This document shows, one piece after another, positions 16,186-25,900 of a stretch of 64,000 nucleotides of DNA. Below the pieces are notes generated by a model. It was not told where the DNA came from. It saw nothing but the letters and a program-made list of their open reading frames with translations, and did no database searches. Position 1 is the first letter of the stretch. Every line of letters begins with the position of its first letter. Position numbers and translations under genes: made by a program. The DNA comes from Candidatus Sericytochromatia bacterium. GTDB lineage: Bacteria > Cyanobacteriota > Sericytochromatia > UBA7694. The stretch is from assembly GCA_018780035.1 (NCBI GenBank), contig JADMKE010000006.1, positions 47,961 through 111,960 of the forward strand, in the 5' to 3' direction.

Positions 16186-18325
16186 AGCATCAAATTCTCA
16201 GGCCTTTGAAAAATTACACCCTAAGGTTCAGAAATGGATTTGGGACAAGGGTTGGGATGAATTGCGAGATATTCAGGAGCGGGCTATTTATGCTCTGCTT
16301 AATGAGCAGCAAGATGTGATCTTAGCTGCTGCCACTGCCAGCGGCAAAACCGAAGCCGCGTTTATTCCGATCAGTTCGCGAATGGCTTATGAGTCAGATT
16401 TGGTGGGGGTTCGCGCTCTGTATTTGAGCCCACTCAAGGCTTTGATCAATGACCAATTTTCGCGATTGACAGACCTCTTTCAGGTTTTAGATATCCCTGT
16501 ACACCGTTGGCATGGGGATGTTTCGCAGCATCACAAAACCAAATTACTCAAACAGCCAACAGGCATTTTATTGATGACGCCTGAATCGCTTGAAGCCCTT
16601 TTTATTCGCCACGGACAATCTTTGCGTCGCTTGTTTGGAAACCTCAATGCTGTTGTGATAGATGAACTACATGCCTTTATTGGCACAGAGCGCGGCTGTC
16701 AGTTGCAGTCACTCCTGGCGCGGTTGGAATTTGCTTTGGGAAGACAAATTCCACGGGTGGGACTCAGTGCGACCTTGGGAGATATGGCGTTGGCAGCCAC
16801 TTTTTTGCGTCCAGATGGTCTGTTGCCCTGCCAATTGATTCAATCTCATCTCAATCAACAGGGTCTCAAGCTTCAATTGAGAGGAACCCGTCTGGCAGCA
16901 AAGGAACAAGAGCAACAGGCAGATGAGGATGCCGATGTTATTGAACATCTTTATACCCATCTGTGCGGTAAGACCAATTTGATCTTTGCCAATAGCCGTA
17001 GCAATGTTGAGATGTTTACCGATGGGCTGAATCAGCTTTGTCGTCAACGCTGTGCCCCTGAAGAATTTGTTGCACATCATGGCTCTCTATCTAAGGAACT
17101 GCGTGAAGATGCCGAAAATAGACTTAAGGAACAAGCTCAACCTGTTTCTGCAGTCTGCACATCGACCCTTGAAATGGGCATAGATATTGGTCAGGTGCAC
17201 AGTATTGCCCAAATTGGCAGCCCTCCTTCTGTGGCCAGTTTACGCCAGCGTTTGGGGCGTTCTGGGCGACGCGGTGAGCCAGCGATTCTTAGAGTTTATG
17301 TTTCTGAATCGACTCTGACGCCGAAAAGCCCTTTGCTTGATCGTCTGCGCCCGCATCTGGTACAGACCTGTGCTCTGCTTGAACTCTTGTTGCAGGGCTG
17401 GTGTGAACCCCCAGACAAAAGTCGTTTTCATTTTTCGACTTGTGTGCAGCAAATGCTTTCTCTGATTGCTCAACAAGGTGGCCTGAAGGCCGCGCAACTT
17501 TGGCAAATGCTCGTTGTGCAAGGGGCTTTCAAAGATTTGATTCAATCGGACTTTCTTGCTTTGCTGCGTAGCCTGGGTGAACATGAGCTGATTACTCAAA
17601 TGCAAAATGGAACCTTGCTCTTGGATCGCAAGGGAGAACAATTGGTAAATCATTACAGCTTCTATGCCGCCTTTCAGACACCCGAAGAATACCGTTTGGT
17701 GAGTGATGGACGAACACTGGGCTCTTTGCCTGTGGATATGCCTGTTTATCCCGAATTAGTTCTTATTTTTGGGGGCAGACGCTGGGTTGTTCTAAGTGTG
17801 GATGATCAAGCCAAAGTGATTGAATTGCGACCTTCAGCCTCGGGTGTGCCTCCCAAATTTGGGGGGGGAGGAGCGCTCTTTCATGGCAAAGTGAGGCAAG
17901 AGATGCGTAAGCTCTATTTGAGCGAGGAGCTACCTGTCTATTTGAACGCTGGCGGGAGAGAGCTCTTACAAGAGGCCCGAAGCCATTTCTATTCATTGGG
18001 ACTCAATCAAAAGCAAGTGATTCAAGAAGGGCAATCTATTTTTGTATTTCCTTGGTGTAGCGATAAAGCGCTTCTGACGCTTGTATTGCGCTTTCAGCAA
18101 GCCGGTTATTCCCAAACTTGGAGCGAGTGGATGGCCCTGCATATTGAAAAAGGTTCTTTTGCACATGTCGAGGAACTTTGGTCTGATTTTCAGGAGAATC
18201 TTGTAGAACCCTTGACTCTGCTGGGGCATCTGGAAGCAGCGAATCTACAGGCCGAAAAACACGATGCCTTTGTACCCGTTGAACTGCTCAAGAAAGAGTT
18301 TGTTGCCAGATATTTTGAAGGCTGA
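16154..18325 (+). CDS. sngC: Lhr-like DEAD/DEAH helicase, Shango component C-like
   Basis: A 723-residue superfamily 2 helicase. The Q-like motif LRDIQERAI precedes motif I AAATASGKTEAAF (about residue 55), Ia LYLSPLKALINDQ, II VVIDELHAF (DELH box), III SATLGD, IV-V TSTLEMGIDIG and VI QRLGRSGRRGEP. The C-terminal about 330 residues resemble the accessory part of Lhr/BrxHI helicases. Two starts, ATG 16154 and ATG 16160, are both possible; both overlap sngB. It is probably the nucleic-acid-translocating effector of the system, with SngA/SngB as sensor or regulator; that division of labour is an inference. Confidence 0.88.
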   Translation: MTMNLPLSVSEASNSQAFEKLHPKVQKWIWDKGWDELRDIQERAIYALLNEQQDVILAAATASGKTEAAFIPISSRMAYESDLVGVRALYLSPLKALINDQFSRLTDLFQVLDIPVHRWHGDVSQHHKTKLLKQPTGILLMTPESLEALFIRHGQSLRRLFGNLNAVVIDELHAFIGTERGCQLQSLLARLEFALGRQIPRVGLSATLGDMALAATFLRPDGLLPCQLIQSHLNQQGLKLQLRGTRLAAKEQEQQADEDADVIEHLYTHLCGKTNLIFANSRSNVEMFTDGLNQLCRQRCAPEEFVAHHGSLSKELREDAENRLKEQAQPVSAVCTSTLEMGIDIGQVHSIAQIGSPPSVASLRQRLGRSGRRGEPAILRVYVSESTLTPKSPLLDRLRPHLVQTCALLELLLQGWCEPPDKSRFHFSTCVQQMLSLIAQQGGLKAAQLWQMLVVQGAFKDLIQSDFLALLRSLGEHELITQMQNGTLLLDRKGEQLVNHYSFYAAFQTPEEYRLVSDGRTLGSLPVDMPVYPELVLIFGGRRWVVLSVDDQAKVIELRPSASGVPPKFGGGGALFHGKVRQEMRKLYLSEELPVYLNAGGRELLQEARSHFYSLGLNQKQVIQEGQSIFVFPWCSDKALLTLVLRFQQAGYSQTWSEWMALHIEKGSFAHVEELWSDFQENLVEPLTLLGHLEAANLQAEKHDAFVPVELLKKEFVARYFEG

Positions 18326-18439
18326 TGTTTTTTCCGACATGAGAAAAACGGCTTTAATCGTGGCTGACACAAGATACTGTAAATAGTCTTAAAGAGTTAT
18401 TACGTGGTAAAATAATCTCCTGTTGAAAGGCTGAACAAA

Positions 18440-18775
18440 ATGTCGGGTGACACAAGTATTGATGACGAGTTAACCTACGATTCATCAGGATACCGAAAAC
18501 ACAAACGGCCTGAGGGTTGGGGGTCGCTATGCCCTGAAGACCTTGATGAAGATCCTGAAGTATTACTGAATTCAGGAGTTTTGGTTGGCAAACAAAGATA
18601 CAATGTTTCAGGAAAATATGCCTTTGCTGCACAAAATCATCATGGTTCCAATTGGCATGGTTATCCTATAGCCTGGAAAAACTTACCCACTGAAGCAAAA
18701 AATGAACTTATTAGTAGTGGGCGTTTAGATAGAAAAACCTATGATAAAGCTCTACGTAAAAATTGGGGGAGCTAA
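18440..18775 (+). CDS. Small hypothetical protein, partner of the ImmA/IrrE gene
   Basis: 111 residues, no family recognised. The N-terminal half is acidic (TSIDDELTYDSSG, PEDLDEDPEVLL). The C-terminal half is basic and helical with an aromatic motif, NWHGYPIAWKNLP, and a Lys/Arg-rich end (GRLDRKTYDKALRKNWGS). There is no helix-turn-helix, unlike the usual ImmA partner. AAGG precedes ATG 18440. Its stop is one base from the start of the metallopeptidase gene at 18777, so the two form a tight pair. AT-richer codon use than the genes outside 12-30 kb suggests horizontal origin. It could be a substrate, inhibitor or DNA-binding partner of the peptidase. Confidence 0.7.
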   Translation: MSGDTSIDDELTYDSSGYRKHKRPEGWGSLCPEDLDEDPEVLLNSGVLVGKQRYNVSGKYAFAAQNHHGSNWHGYPIAWKNLPTEAKNELISSGRLDRKTYDKALRKNWGS

Positions 18776-18776
18776 T

Positions 18777-20303
18777 ATGACTGGTACGTCAAAAATTTTT
18801 GGAAATAGAAAAAAATTCTGTATAAAATATGAATTAATTCAGGATCCAGATACCGATGTTTCTCCTCTATTAAGTGCTTCATGGGGAAAAATAGAGCTTT
18901 GGGTTGCTGGTCGTAATCTCACAAGAGCCTTAATCAGACAAGAAGAAACGACTTCTGCAGAGGTTTATCTGCTCCCGATAGCTGAGTGGTTTGTAGATAA
19001 TTGGGATATGATTTTTCATGAAGAACGATTACCAGAACAAGGTGCTTTTCCTAATGCTTCTGATTGGCATATTCAGGGTATAAAAAAGTTATCAACCAGT
19101 AATCCTGATTTTGATGAGCGATTGAAACTACGACAAATCTGGTATAAAAAACATGGTTTAGCTTCTTGTCTTGAAGGATTTCAATTCCCTGATCTTATTT
19201 TTCGCAGATATGAAAATGTAATGGAGCTTTCCTGGGATAACTTTGAACAAGAGCAACTCCCCAGTAATGTGCGTTTAAGTGAGAAAAGTGGAAACGCTTA
19301 CTTAGATGTTGATGATGTTTCAGTAGTTATTAAAGACTGGTGCTCCGATTTAATTGCTACGATTAAAACCAGCTTTAAAACCCCTTGTTCGCTAAATTAT
19401 TTAGAAGATAAATTGCATAGTTTAAATAAAGCAGATAAATTTATTGATCGTCTTAAGATATTGACTGGCATTGATTTAGATTCCTTAAGTCTCACTGAAA
19501 AAAATAAGAAATATTTAGAATCTTGCTTCACCAGATCTGATCACTCGTCTGAAGAGTGTGGTGTGATTAAAAATGTTTCTTCTCCTATTGTCATGTTTAG
19601 GAGTGCCAGCCCTTATATATCCGAATTTGACACTAATGCGTTATTAGAACTTATTCAAGTTCAGGCCGCTGACCATAATCTAGAACAACAGATGATTCGC
19701 ATGCCTAAATCTCCGCCCATTTCTCCTGAAGAAAGCACTGAAGAGGGGTATAATCTAGCTCTTGATTTTCGTGAAAGTTTATATGAGAAATATGGCGTTC
19801 CAGAAGATGAGGCACTTCTGGGTGTGTATGATCTGGAAAGTGTAATTCTACCTGAATTAGGTGTGCATATTGAAGCGATAGAACTCGAAGATCAGTCTGT
19901 ACAAGGCGCTGCTATTTGGCAATCTGGAAAAATACCTCAAATCATTCTCAATTCGACAAATAAATCAGTGTATAAACCTTGGGTGAGGAGAATGATTGTT
20001 GCTCATGAACTCGCTCATCTCGTCTTAGATGGTGAAGGAAAAGGAGTGAGCCTGATTTCTAATCCTTGGGCTCCTTACCTAATCGAACGAAGAGCCAATG
20101 CTTTTGCTGTAATGCTTTTGGCCCCGGATTCGGTGCTTGTAAAATCTTTCAAGGCGACTCAAAACAGATTAGATAATATTTTTGATATGAAAGAACAGTT
20201 GGGGGTGGGTGTTATTTCATTGTGTTATCACCTTGAAAACAGAGGCTTTATCGAATACTCAGAAAGGGAGACTATTCTGGAGTCTTTAGACGCAGAAAAA
20301 TAA
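18777..20303 (+). CDS. ImmA/IrrE-family metallopeptidase with long N-terminal domain
   Basis: About 508 residues from ATG 18777, preceded by a GGGGGAG ribosome-binding site; upstream in-frame Met codons lie inside the previous gene. The C-terminal domain (about 350-470) has the zinc motif HELAH (about 410-414), followed by a conserved ERRANAFAVMLLAP region, the ImmA/IrrE signature. The first about 340 residues match no family I recognise; they include a conserved-looking aromatic part (IAEWFVDNWDMIFHEE) and may be the sensor. ImmA/IrrE peptidases cleave repressors after DNA damage or phage signals, but here the partner gene encodes no repressor-like protein. The position between Shango and the OLD/UvrD remnant suggests a defence or toxin-antitoxin role. 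Confidence 0.8.
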   Translation: MTGTSKIFGNRKKFCIKYELIQDPDTDVSPLLSASWGKIELWVAGRNLTRALIRQEETTSAEVYLLPIAEWFVDNWDMIFHEERLPEQGAFPNASDWHIQGIKKLSTSNPDFDERLKLRQIWYKKHGLASCLEGFQFPDLIFRRYENVMELSWDNFEQEQLPSNVRLSEKSGNAYLDVDDVSVVIKDWCSDLIATIKTSFKTPCSLNYLEDKLHSLNKADKFIDRLKILTGIDLDSLSLTEKNKKYLESCFTRSDHSSEECGVIKNVSSPIVMFRSASPYISEFDTNALLELIQVQAADHNLEQQMIRMPKSPPISPEESTEEGYNLALDFRESLYEKYGVPEDEALLGVYDLESVILPELGVHIEAIELEDQSVQGAAIWQSGKIPQIILNSTNKSVYKPWVRRMIVAHELAHLVLDGEGKGVSLISNPWAPYLIERRANAFAVMLLAPDSVLVKSFKATQNRLDNIFDMKEQLGVGVISLCYHLENRGFIEYSERETILESLDAEK

Positions 20304-20590
20304 TGAGAGTTGATTCAACGAATTAAGCACTGAGCTTTTCAGTTTTGGATAGTGCTTTGTATTGGGTATCAGGTTTTTATTTCCTCAGTTTTTGCCTGAA
20401 AGAATCCTTGGCTATTTTTGAGAAAAAACAACTAATAATTCTTCAAATTTCTTTTAATCATAGTCAGTTAATAACCACAATTGGCGATCTGTTTTTAAAT
20501 CGCTTATACTTATCTTCATAAGTTTTATTTTACAATGTGATTTTTATTGCAATGGATCATATTTCTATATGATGTTTACTTCAAGGAAAA
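20304..20590. other. AT-rich intergenic region
   Basis: 287 bp without a credible gene. A weak hairpin-like pair AAGCACT/AGTGCTT (about 20325-20358, long loop) follows the metallopeptidase. TATGAT at 20568-20573 is a possible -10 for the gene starting at 20591, whose ribosome-binding site AAGGAAAA is just upstream of the ATG. Nothing else stands out. Confidence 0.4.
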
Positions 20591-21529
20591 ATGATGATAA
20601 TTAAAAGTGCAAGAGTTAAAAATTTCCGTTTACTAAAAGATGTTTCCCTGACTTTAGATAAAACAACAACATTAATTGTTGGTCGTAATAATACTGGAAA
20701 AACATCATTTGCAGAGATTTTTAGAAGCTTTTTGTTTTTTTCTGGACCAAATATTAGATATGAGGATTTTAATCAGTCCTGCCTAGTCGGTTTTGAAGAA
20801 GCGTTAAGTGCTTATGCTGCAAATAATTCGGAAGAGTCTATTCGCTCACTTATTCCGACTGTTGAACTGGAGCTGGTTATTGATTATACCAGTGACAAAG
20901 ACGACTATGGGGTGTTAGGTGATTTTATTATAGACTTAGATGACAATCTGTTCGAAACAATGGTTTTAGTTTCCTATCAGCTTAAAGATGGTAGGATCAA
21001 AGATTTCTTCCAGTTTTTAGATGTAACCAACAGGCAAAAATACTTTTCTGAATTAAAAGATTTGATCAATCAACACTTTGAGGCAGTAATTTATGCAATA
21101 GAACCAACAAATCCAGAGAATAGAGTCAGGCTCGAATTTTCAAAATTCAAGAAGTTGATATTATCAGGGCTGATCAATGCCCAGAGGGGGTTGGATGATG
21201 AAACTCACAGTGAGAGAGATGTTCTTGGTAAATCTTTGGGAAAGATTTTTAACAGTGCTAATAGCCCTGGGGCTTCTGAGGAATTCAAAACTCAGTCCGA
21301 GGAACTAAATAAAGTTGTTAAGGAGCTTCAAGTAAAAGTCGATACTGATTTTCAGAAGAGCGCACAGGCGCTATTGCCTTCCTTGAGCATTTTTGGTTAT
21401 CCAGGATTACAAGATCCGAAGCTCAGTGCGGTTACAGAGTTGAATATTAAATCTTTGTTGGAAAGTAATACTAAAGTTTTTTATCAGGGAGAAGACCATT
21501 TTACCCTGCCAGAAACCTACAACGGTTTA
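20591..21529 (+). pseudogene. OLD-family ATPase, N-terminal fragment cut by an IS element
   Basis: About 313 residues of an OLD/AAA_15-type ABC ATPase: SARVKNFRLLKDVSLTL, then Walker A VGRNNTGKTSFAEIF (about residues 33-45), a helical insert, and a break just after ETYNGLG. In intact family members YNGLG continues into the ABC signature, Walker B and a TOPRIM nuclease; all of that is missing. The reading frame runs into the IS left end and stops at 21550. Beyond the IS only the C-terminal end of a UvrD-like helicase remains. The arrangement looks like a former nuclease/helicase pair of Gabija-like type that lost its middle. It is almost certainly non-functional. Confidence 0.85.
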
Positions 21530-21544
21530 GGGCGTGTCGTCAAA
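21530..21544 (+). repeat. IS left terminal inverted repeat
   Basis: GGGCGTGTCGTCAAA, identical in reverse complement to the right end at 22394-22408. Confidence 0.95.
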
Positions 21545-21592
21545 ATATAAAATGTGTTGTATAATCGTTTTTATTTGCTTGGGGAGTTAAAA

Positions 21593-22392
21593 ATGAAGCA
21601 GCCACGCCGTTATGAACTAACTGATGAGCAATGGGCAAAAGTCGAACCTCTTTTGTCAGGAAGAAAAGGAACTCGTGGTAGGCCAGCAGATAATAATCGT
21701 CAATTTTTAAATGCTATCATGTGGATTGCTAGAACAGGTGCTCCCTGGCGAGACTTACCAGAACGCTATGGTGAGCGGAAGCCGTTGCACGAAGTGCTTA
21801 CGGATGCCGACAGCAAAGCCTGGAAAAATACACATCGCAGATTTTCACGCTGGGCTACCCGAGGCGTTTGGCGTTCAGTATTTGCAGCTCTCAATGTTAA
21901 TGCAGACATGGAATATTTGATGATGGATAGTACCATCATCAAAGCCCACCAACATTCGGCAGGGGCAAAAAAGGGGCTAAAAGAGCTATTGGGCGTTCTC
22001 GCGGAGGTTTAAGCAGCAAAATTCATATGGTGGGAAACGAAAATGGCAAACCCATTCGATTTTTTCTGACAGCAGGCCAGGTGGGAGATTCCCCAAAAGC
22101 AAAATCTTTAATGCGGGGCTTTCGGCCCAAAGGCTGGATAGCAGACAAGGCTTATGATACAAATAAAATCCTTGAAATCGCTGAAAAAACTGGAGCTTCA
22201 GCGATTATTCCTCCGACAGCAAATAGAAAAATACAAAGAGAGTACGACAAAGAAAAATACAAACAAAGAAACCAGATAGAACGGTTATTTAACCGATTTA
22301 AGCAGTTCAGAAGGATCGCTACGAGATATGAGAAAACAGCAAGAAATTATCTCGCCCTGGTTTACTTTGCTGCGATTTGTATTCTTTTATGA
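21593..22392 (+). CDS. IS5-family transposase made by -1 frameshifting
   Basis: Frame 1 (21593-22012) encodes the DUF4096-like N-terminal part (YELTDEQWAKVEPLL, TGAPWRDLPERYG) and the first catalytic Asp in MMDSTIIKAHQH. Frame -1 continues from about 21973 to the stop at 22390-22392, with the typical GAKRAIGRSRGGLSSKIH junction, the second Asp in IADKAYD and the Glu region RNQIERLFNRFKQFRR. A shift at the slippery heptamer 21967-21973 yields one uninterrupted DDE transposase of about 266 residues. The start ATG 21593 has GGGGAG upstream. It catalyses cut-and-paste transposition of the element. Confidence 0.92.
21967..21973 (+). promoter_or_regulatory. Programmed -1 frameshift site A AAA AAG
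   Basis: In the frame of the first transposase part the codons are GCA AAA AAG, forming the classical slippery heptamer A-AAA-AAG. Slipping back by one base leads directly into the second part of the transposase. A G-rich stretch follows immediately. Confidence 0.85.
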
Positions 22393-22393
22393 A

Positions 22394-22408
22394 TTTGACG
22401 ACACGCCC
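22394..22408 (-). repeat. IS right terminal inverted repeat
   Basis: TTTGACGACACGCCC, the exact reverse complement of the left end, followed by the target duplication TA at 22409-22410. Confidence 0.95.
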
Positions 22409-22410
22409 TA

Positions 22411-22877
22411 GGTTATCGAGTAAAGTAGAACAATCAGAGGAGAAATTTGGTTCATTGCAGAAAGAAAAAACAGAAGAACTTGGCGAAGATGATAAAAAAT
22501 TCCTTGATAAGATTCATAAAATTCGAGCTGTCAGTTATCAGGAAGTAATAAATCTTGGTCAGTATATTGAAGATAAAACACCATTTTCGACCAAACATGG
22601 TGTAAAAGGTGCAGAATTTGATAATGTATTGGTAGTCTTTGGAAGAGGATGGAATCACTACAATTGGGATCAATTTCTCGAATGGATGCCAGATAAATAT
22701 CCCGACGGTAAACAGGAAATGTATGAACGCAATCGAAACTTATTCTATGTCTGTTGTTCTAGGGCTAAGCATAATCTAACACTGCTATTTACCCAAAAAT
22801 TATCTGATAAATCTCTTTCAGTTATAGAACGAATTTTTTCTCAAGAAAACGTATTGGGTGATCCATTTGGTTATTAA
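22411..22877 (+). pseudogene. UvrD-like helicase, C-terminal fragment
   Basis: About 155 residues in the frame beginning LSSKVEQSEEKFGS. They include the late SF1 motifs: GVKGAEFDNVLVVFGRGW (motif V-like) and RNLFYVCCSRAKHNLTLL (motif VI). Motifs I to IV and most of the helicase are absent. The frame does not match that of the ATPase fragment on the other side of the IS: restoring the target gives GGT TTA GGT TAT and soon a stop. So this is the end of a different, downstream gene, and a deletion of well over 2 kb must have accompanied or preceded the IS insertion. It lies tail to tail with sbcC. Confidence 0.8.
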
Positions 22878-22915
22878 AAATAATCAATTTCTCAATAATT
22901 CCTTGAATCTAAGTA

Positions 22916-25900
22916 TTAAGTAACAAACACTTCAGCCCCACCCTCAGATTTAACAATATTAATCCGGCTTTCAAACCGCTCTGCCAGCTCAGGAATATGT
23001 GTAATGACCCCAATACATTTTCCCCCCACTTGCAATTTCTCAATCACCTCAGCCGCCATTTCAAGTGTTTCTGGGTCTAAGGTGCCAAAACCTTCGTCAA
23101 TAAACAGGCTATCGAGTTGAATTCCTGTAGAGAGATAATTGTTTAAGGCCAGAGCCAGAGCCAAACTGGCCAAGAAGCTTTCACCACCACTGAGGGTTTT
23201 GACTGAGCGTGGTTCATTGGCATTCCAGGCATCGAGAATGACCAATTCTTCGCTCTCATCGAGCTGAAATCGGTAGCGTTCGTTGGAGAGCAAAGACAGT
23301 TCTTCTGAGCCAGAAGAGATCACGCGCTCCATAATGCGTTTAGCCAGAAAATCAGGCAGTTTGCGTGAACCGAGATCATCATAGATACGCTCATACAGGC
23401 CCAATTGGTGTTTTAATTGGCTGCGCTGGGCTTGCAAAGCATGTGAACGCTCAAGCTGAGTTTGCAAAACTGTAAACTGATTCTCCTGCACTGCAATATC
23501 CCGGGATAAGGTTTGGACGTGAGTTTGAATCTGTTCAAGTTGTTCTTGTTGCTCTAAAAGAGCCTCTTGTGTCAGGCTGCGCCCAGCGATTTGTTCTTGT
23601 AGGCGAATCTTTTCGCGCAAAACGGATTGGGTTTGACTGGCGTATTTTTGAAGCGCTTCCTCCCAATCTTTGAGTGTGGCATCAGCGGGCAAAAGCTGGC
23701 GAGCCTCAGCCAGTGAGGCATACCCCAGTGCCAATACCTGTGTACTCAGTTGTTTTGATAGGGTTGTATTTTCTGTTTGCAGGCTCTTAAATGCTGTGTG
23801 GGTGTGCAGCAGTTCTGACTCCAGGCGGGTTCCCTGCTGTTCTAGCTGATGAACAGCTTGTTGATGCTGTTTATGAAGCACAGCCAATTTCTGCAGGCGA
23901 TTTTGAAGGGTATTCAATTGTAAATCCAGTGTTTGAGCATAATCCTGGCTGACTTGTAGTGCTTGCTTTAGCTTTTGCTCACAGGCCTCTGCGGTCATTT
24001 GCACTGCTTCTCGCTCAGATTGGCGGGTCGCCAATTCCTGCTGATGCAAGCTCAATTCCTGTTTGCCCAATTCAATATTTTGCTGGTACTGTTGCCATTT
24101 TTGTTTTAATTCTGACAATTGATGTTCCAGAGTCTTGATGCTTTGGGATTTTTGCCTGAGTTGATCAAGTTCTTGTTTCAGCAATTGCCAATCGGGCAGT
24201 TCTGAAACGCTTAATTGCACTTCGAGAGCCTGGTTCATGCTGGCACAATGGCTTTGCTGATTCTGAAAGATAACCTCTAATTCAGACACCCTCAAGTTTA
24301 AATTACGTTCTTCGCTAAGAATGCTTACCTGCTCGCGTAAATATTGTTGCCATTGCCACTCCAATTCTTTTTGCTGTTTGCGCAGAGCTTCAACCTCTTG
24401 TGTCTGCTGAGAGAGGGCTTCGGTATCTAAGGCCGGAGGCAGTTCATGAACCGTCTGTTCACAGACCGGGCAAGAGTGACCGGGTTCCAAGGTCTGTCTC
24501 AAGATTGCGGCTTGCTCTTGTACTTCAAGTTTCCGCAAATATTCTTGCGCGTTTTGTAGTGCCCTCTCTGATTCTTTAAACGCCTCTTCGGCTTTTACCA
24601 AAGACTCTTCCAAGGCCTGTTTTCTCTCTTGCTGGCTGACCAGTTCCGCTACTTGCTGTTTCCATTTTTTCTCCGAAGCCAAGAGCGCTGGCAGTTCAAC
24701 TGTTTGCAAGCGTTTGAGTTCTGGAAGGGCTTCTTGAAGAAGTTCTAAGCGTTCAGGAACAACAGCAAGCGACTGGCGCTGAGTTTCAAGTGTGTTGAGT
24801 GTCTTTTCCCCTTCAGCGAGACCCTCTTCGCTGCTTTTAATCCGTTTAAGGGCCGCCTGAATTTGCATTTCGCGTTGTTTTATTTGTTCAGATAAACCCT
24901 TCAGCTGGGTTTGTAATTGTTGAGACTTTTCGACTTCTGGTTTCAGTTCGCGTAAGCGTTCCCTTTCAGCTTCCCAGGCTGGTTGTTTGTCTAGATCTTG
25001 CAGCAAACTCTGTTCTTGTTGCTGAAGTTGAGCCTGTTCTTGTTGCCAGATTGTCTTTTGCTTTTCGAGTGTCTCAATCTGATTTTCCAGTTTGGCTTGC
25101 TTCTGTTCACCCTGGGCAAGAAAATTCAACTCAGGTGCTAATTGTTGCAATTTGCGGCCTTGTTCTAGCTGCTGTTTGATTTGGTTAATTTCATCTTGCT
25201 TGGCTTCAAGCACTTCTTGCTCAGCCAGATTGAGGGTTAGATTTTGCAATAATTGCCAAAGCGCTTCTGCTGACTTAAATGCTTGCTCAGCTTCTCTGTT
25301 GGCCTTAATCTTGAGTGTCAGTTCTTCTTGGTTGTGGGTCAGTGTATTTTTCAATTGCTCCAGATCTTCTGTTGAGACCTCACCCATTCCCCGCAATTCT
25401 CCATCCAGTGCAGTTAAATTTTGGCTTAATTCTTTGCGATGGAGATCCGCTTCTTGTTGTATTTTTTCATAAACATCTAATTGAGCCAGGCCCATGAGAA
25501 CTTTGCGGCGATAATCTGGTCCATCTTGTTTTAAGAACTGATCAAATCCACCTTGTGGTAAGAGTAATACCCGGCTGAAAGCTTTAAAATCTAGCCCCAG
25601 TAGTTTGGGAATGGTATTTTTGAACTCACTGACAGAGCCTGTTGTATGTTTCTGCCACTCTGCTTCGCTCGAATCTCGCGTTTCGAGTTCTACACGGTGG
25701 GTACTCTGGCTGATTTGGCGGGTGATGCGGTAATCTGTTTCCAAATGGCGAAAACTGAATGAGACTTGTGCTTGTTGGCGGGGATTTTCGACATCCTGAT
25801 AAATAAGTTTTTTTATGTCTTTGCTTCCAATGCGGGGCGTTTCGCCATAGAGGGCAAAACAAATGGCATCGAGTAGACTGCTTTTGCCCGCACCAGTTGG

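Larger units (their letters stand above)
21530..22408 (+). mobile_element. IS5-family insertion sequence (IS427-like group), 879 bp
   Basis: Perfect 15-bp terminal inverted repeats GGGCGTGTCGTCAAA (21530-21544) and its complement (22394-22408) are flanked on both sides by TA (21528-21529, 22409-22410), the 2-bp target duplication of this group. It encodes a DDE transposase in two overlapping frames. Both ends and both frames look intact, so the element may still be active. Confidence 0.95.

Noticed and set aside
14836..18325. A BREX locus (BrxD-like ATPase and BrxHI-like helicase)
   Set aside because: No pglX, pglZ, brxA, brxB or brxC is nearby, and the first gene is a TerB protein, which fits Shango.
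20591..22877. A functional Gabija-type system
   Set aside because: Both genes lack their central catalytic parts; only the ends remain around the IS.
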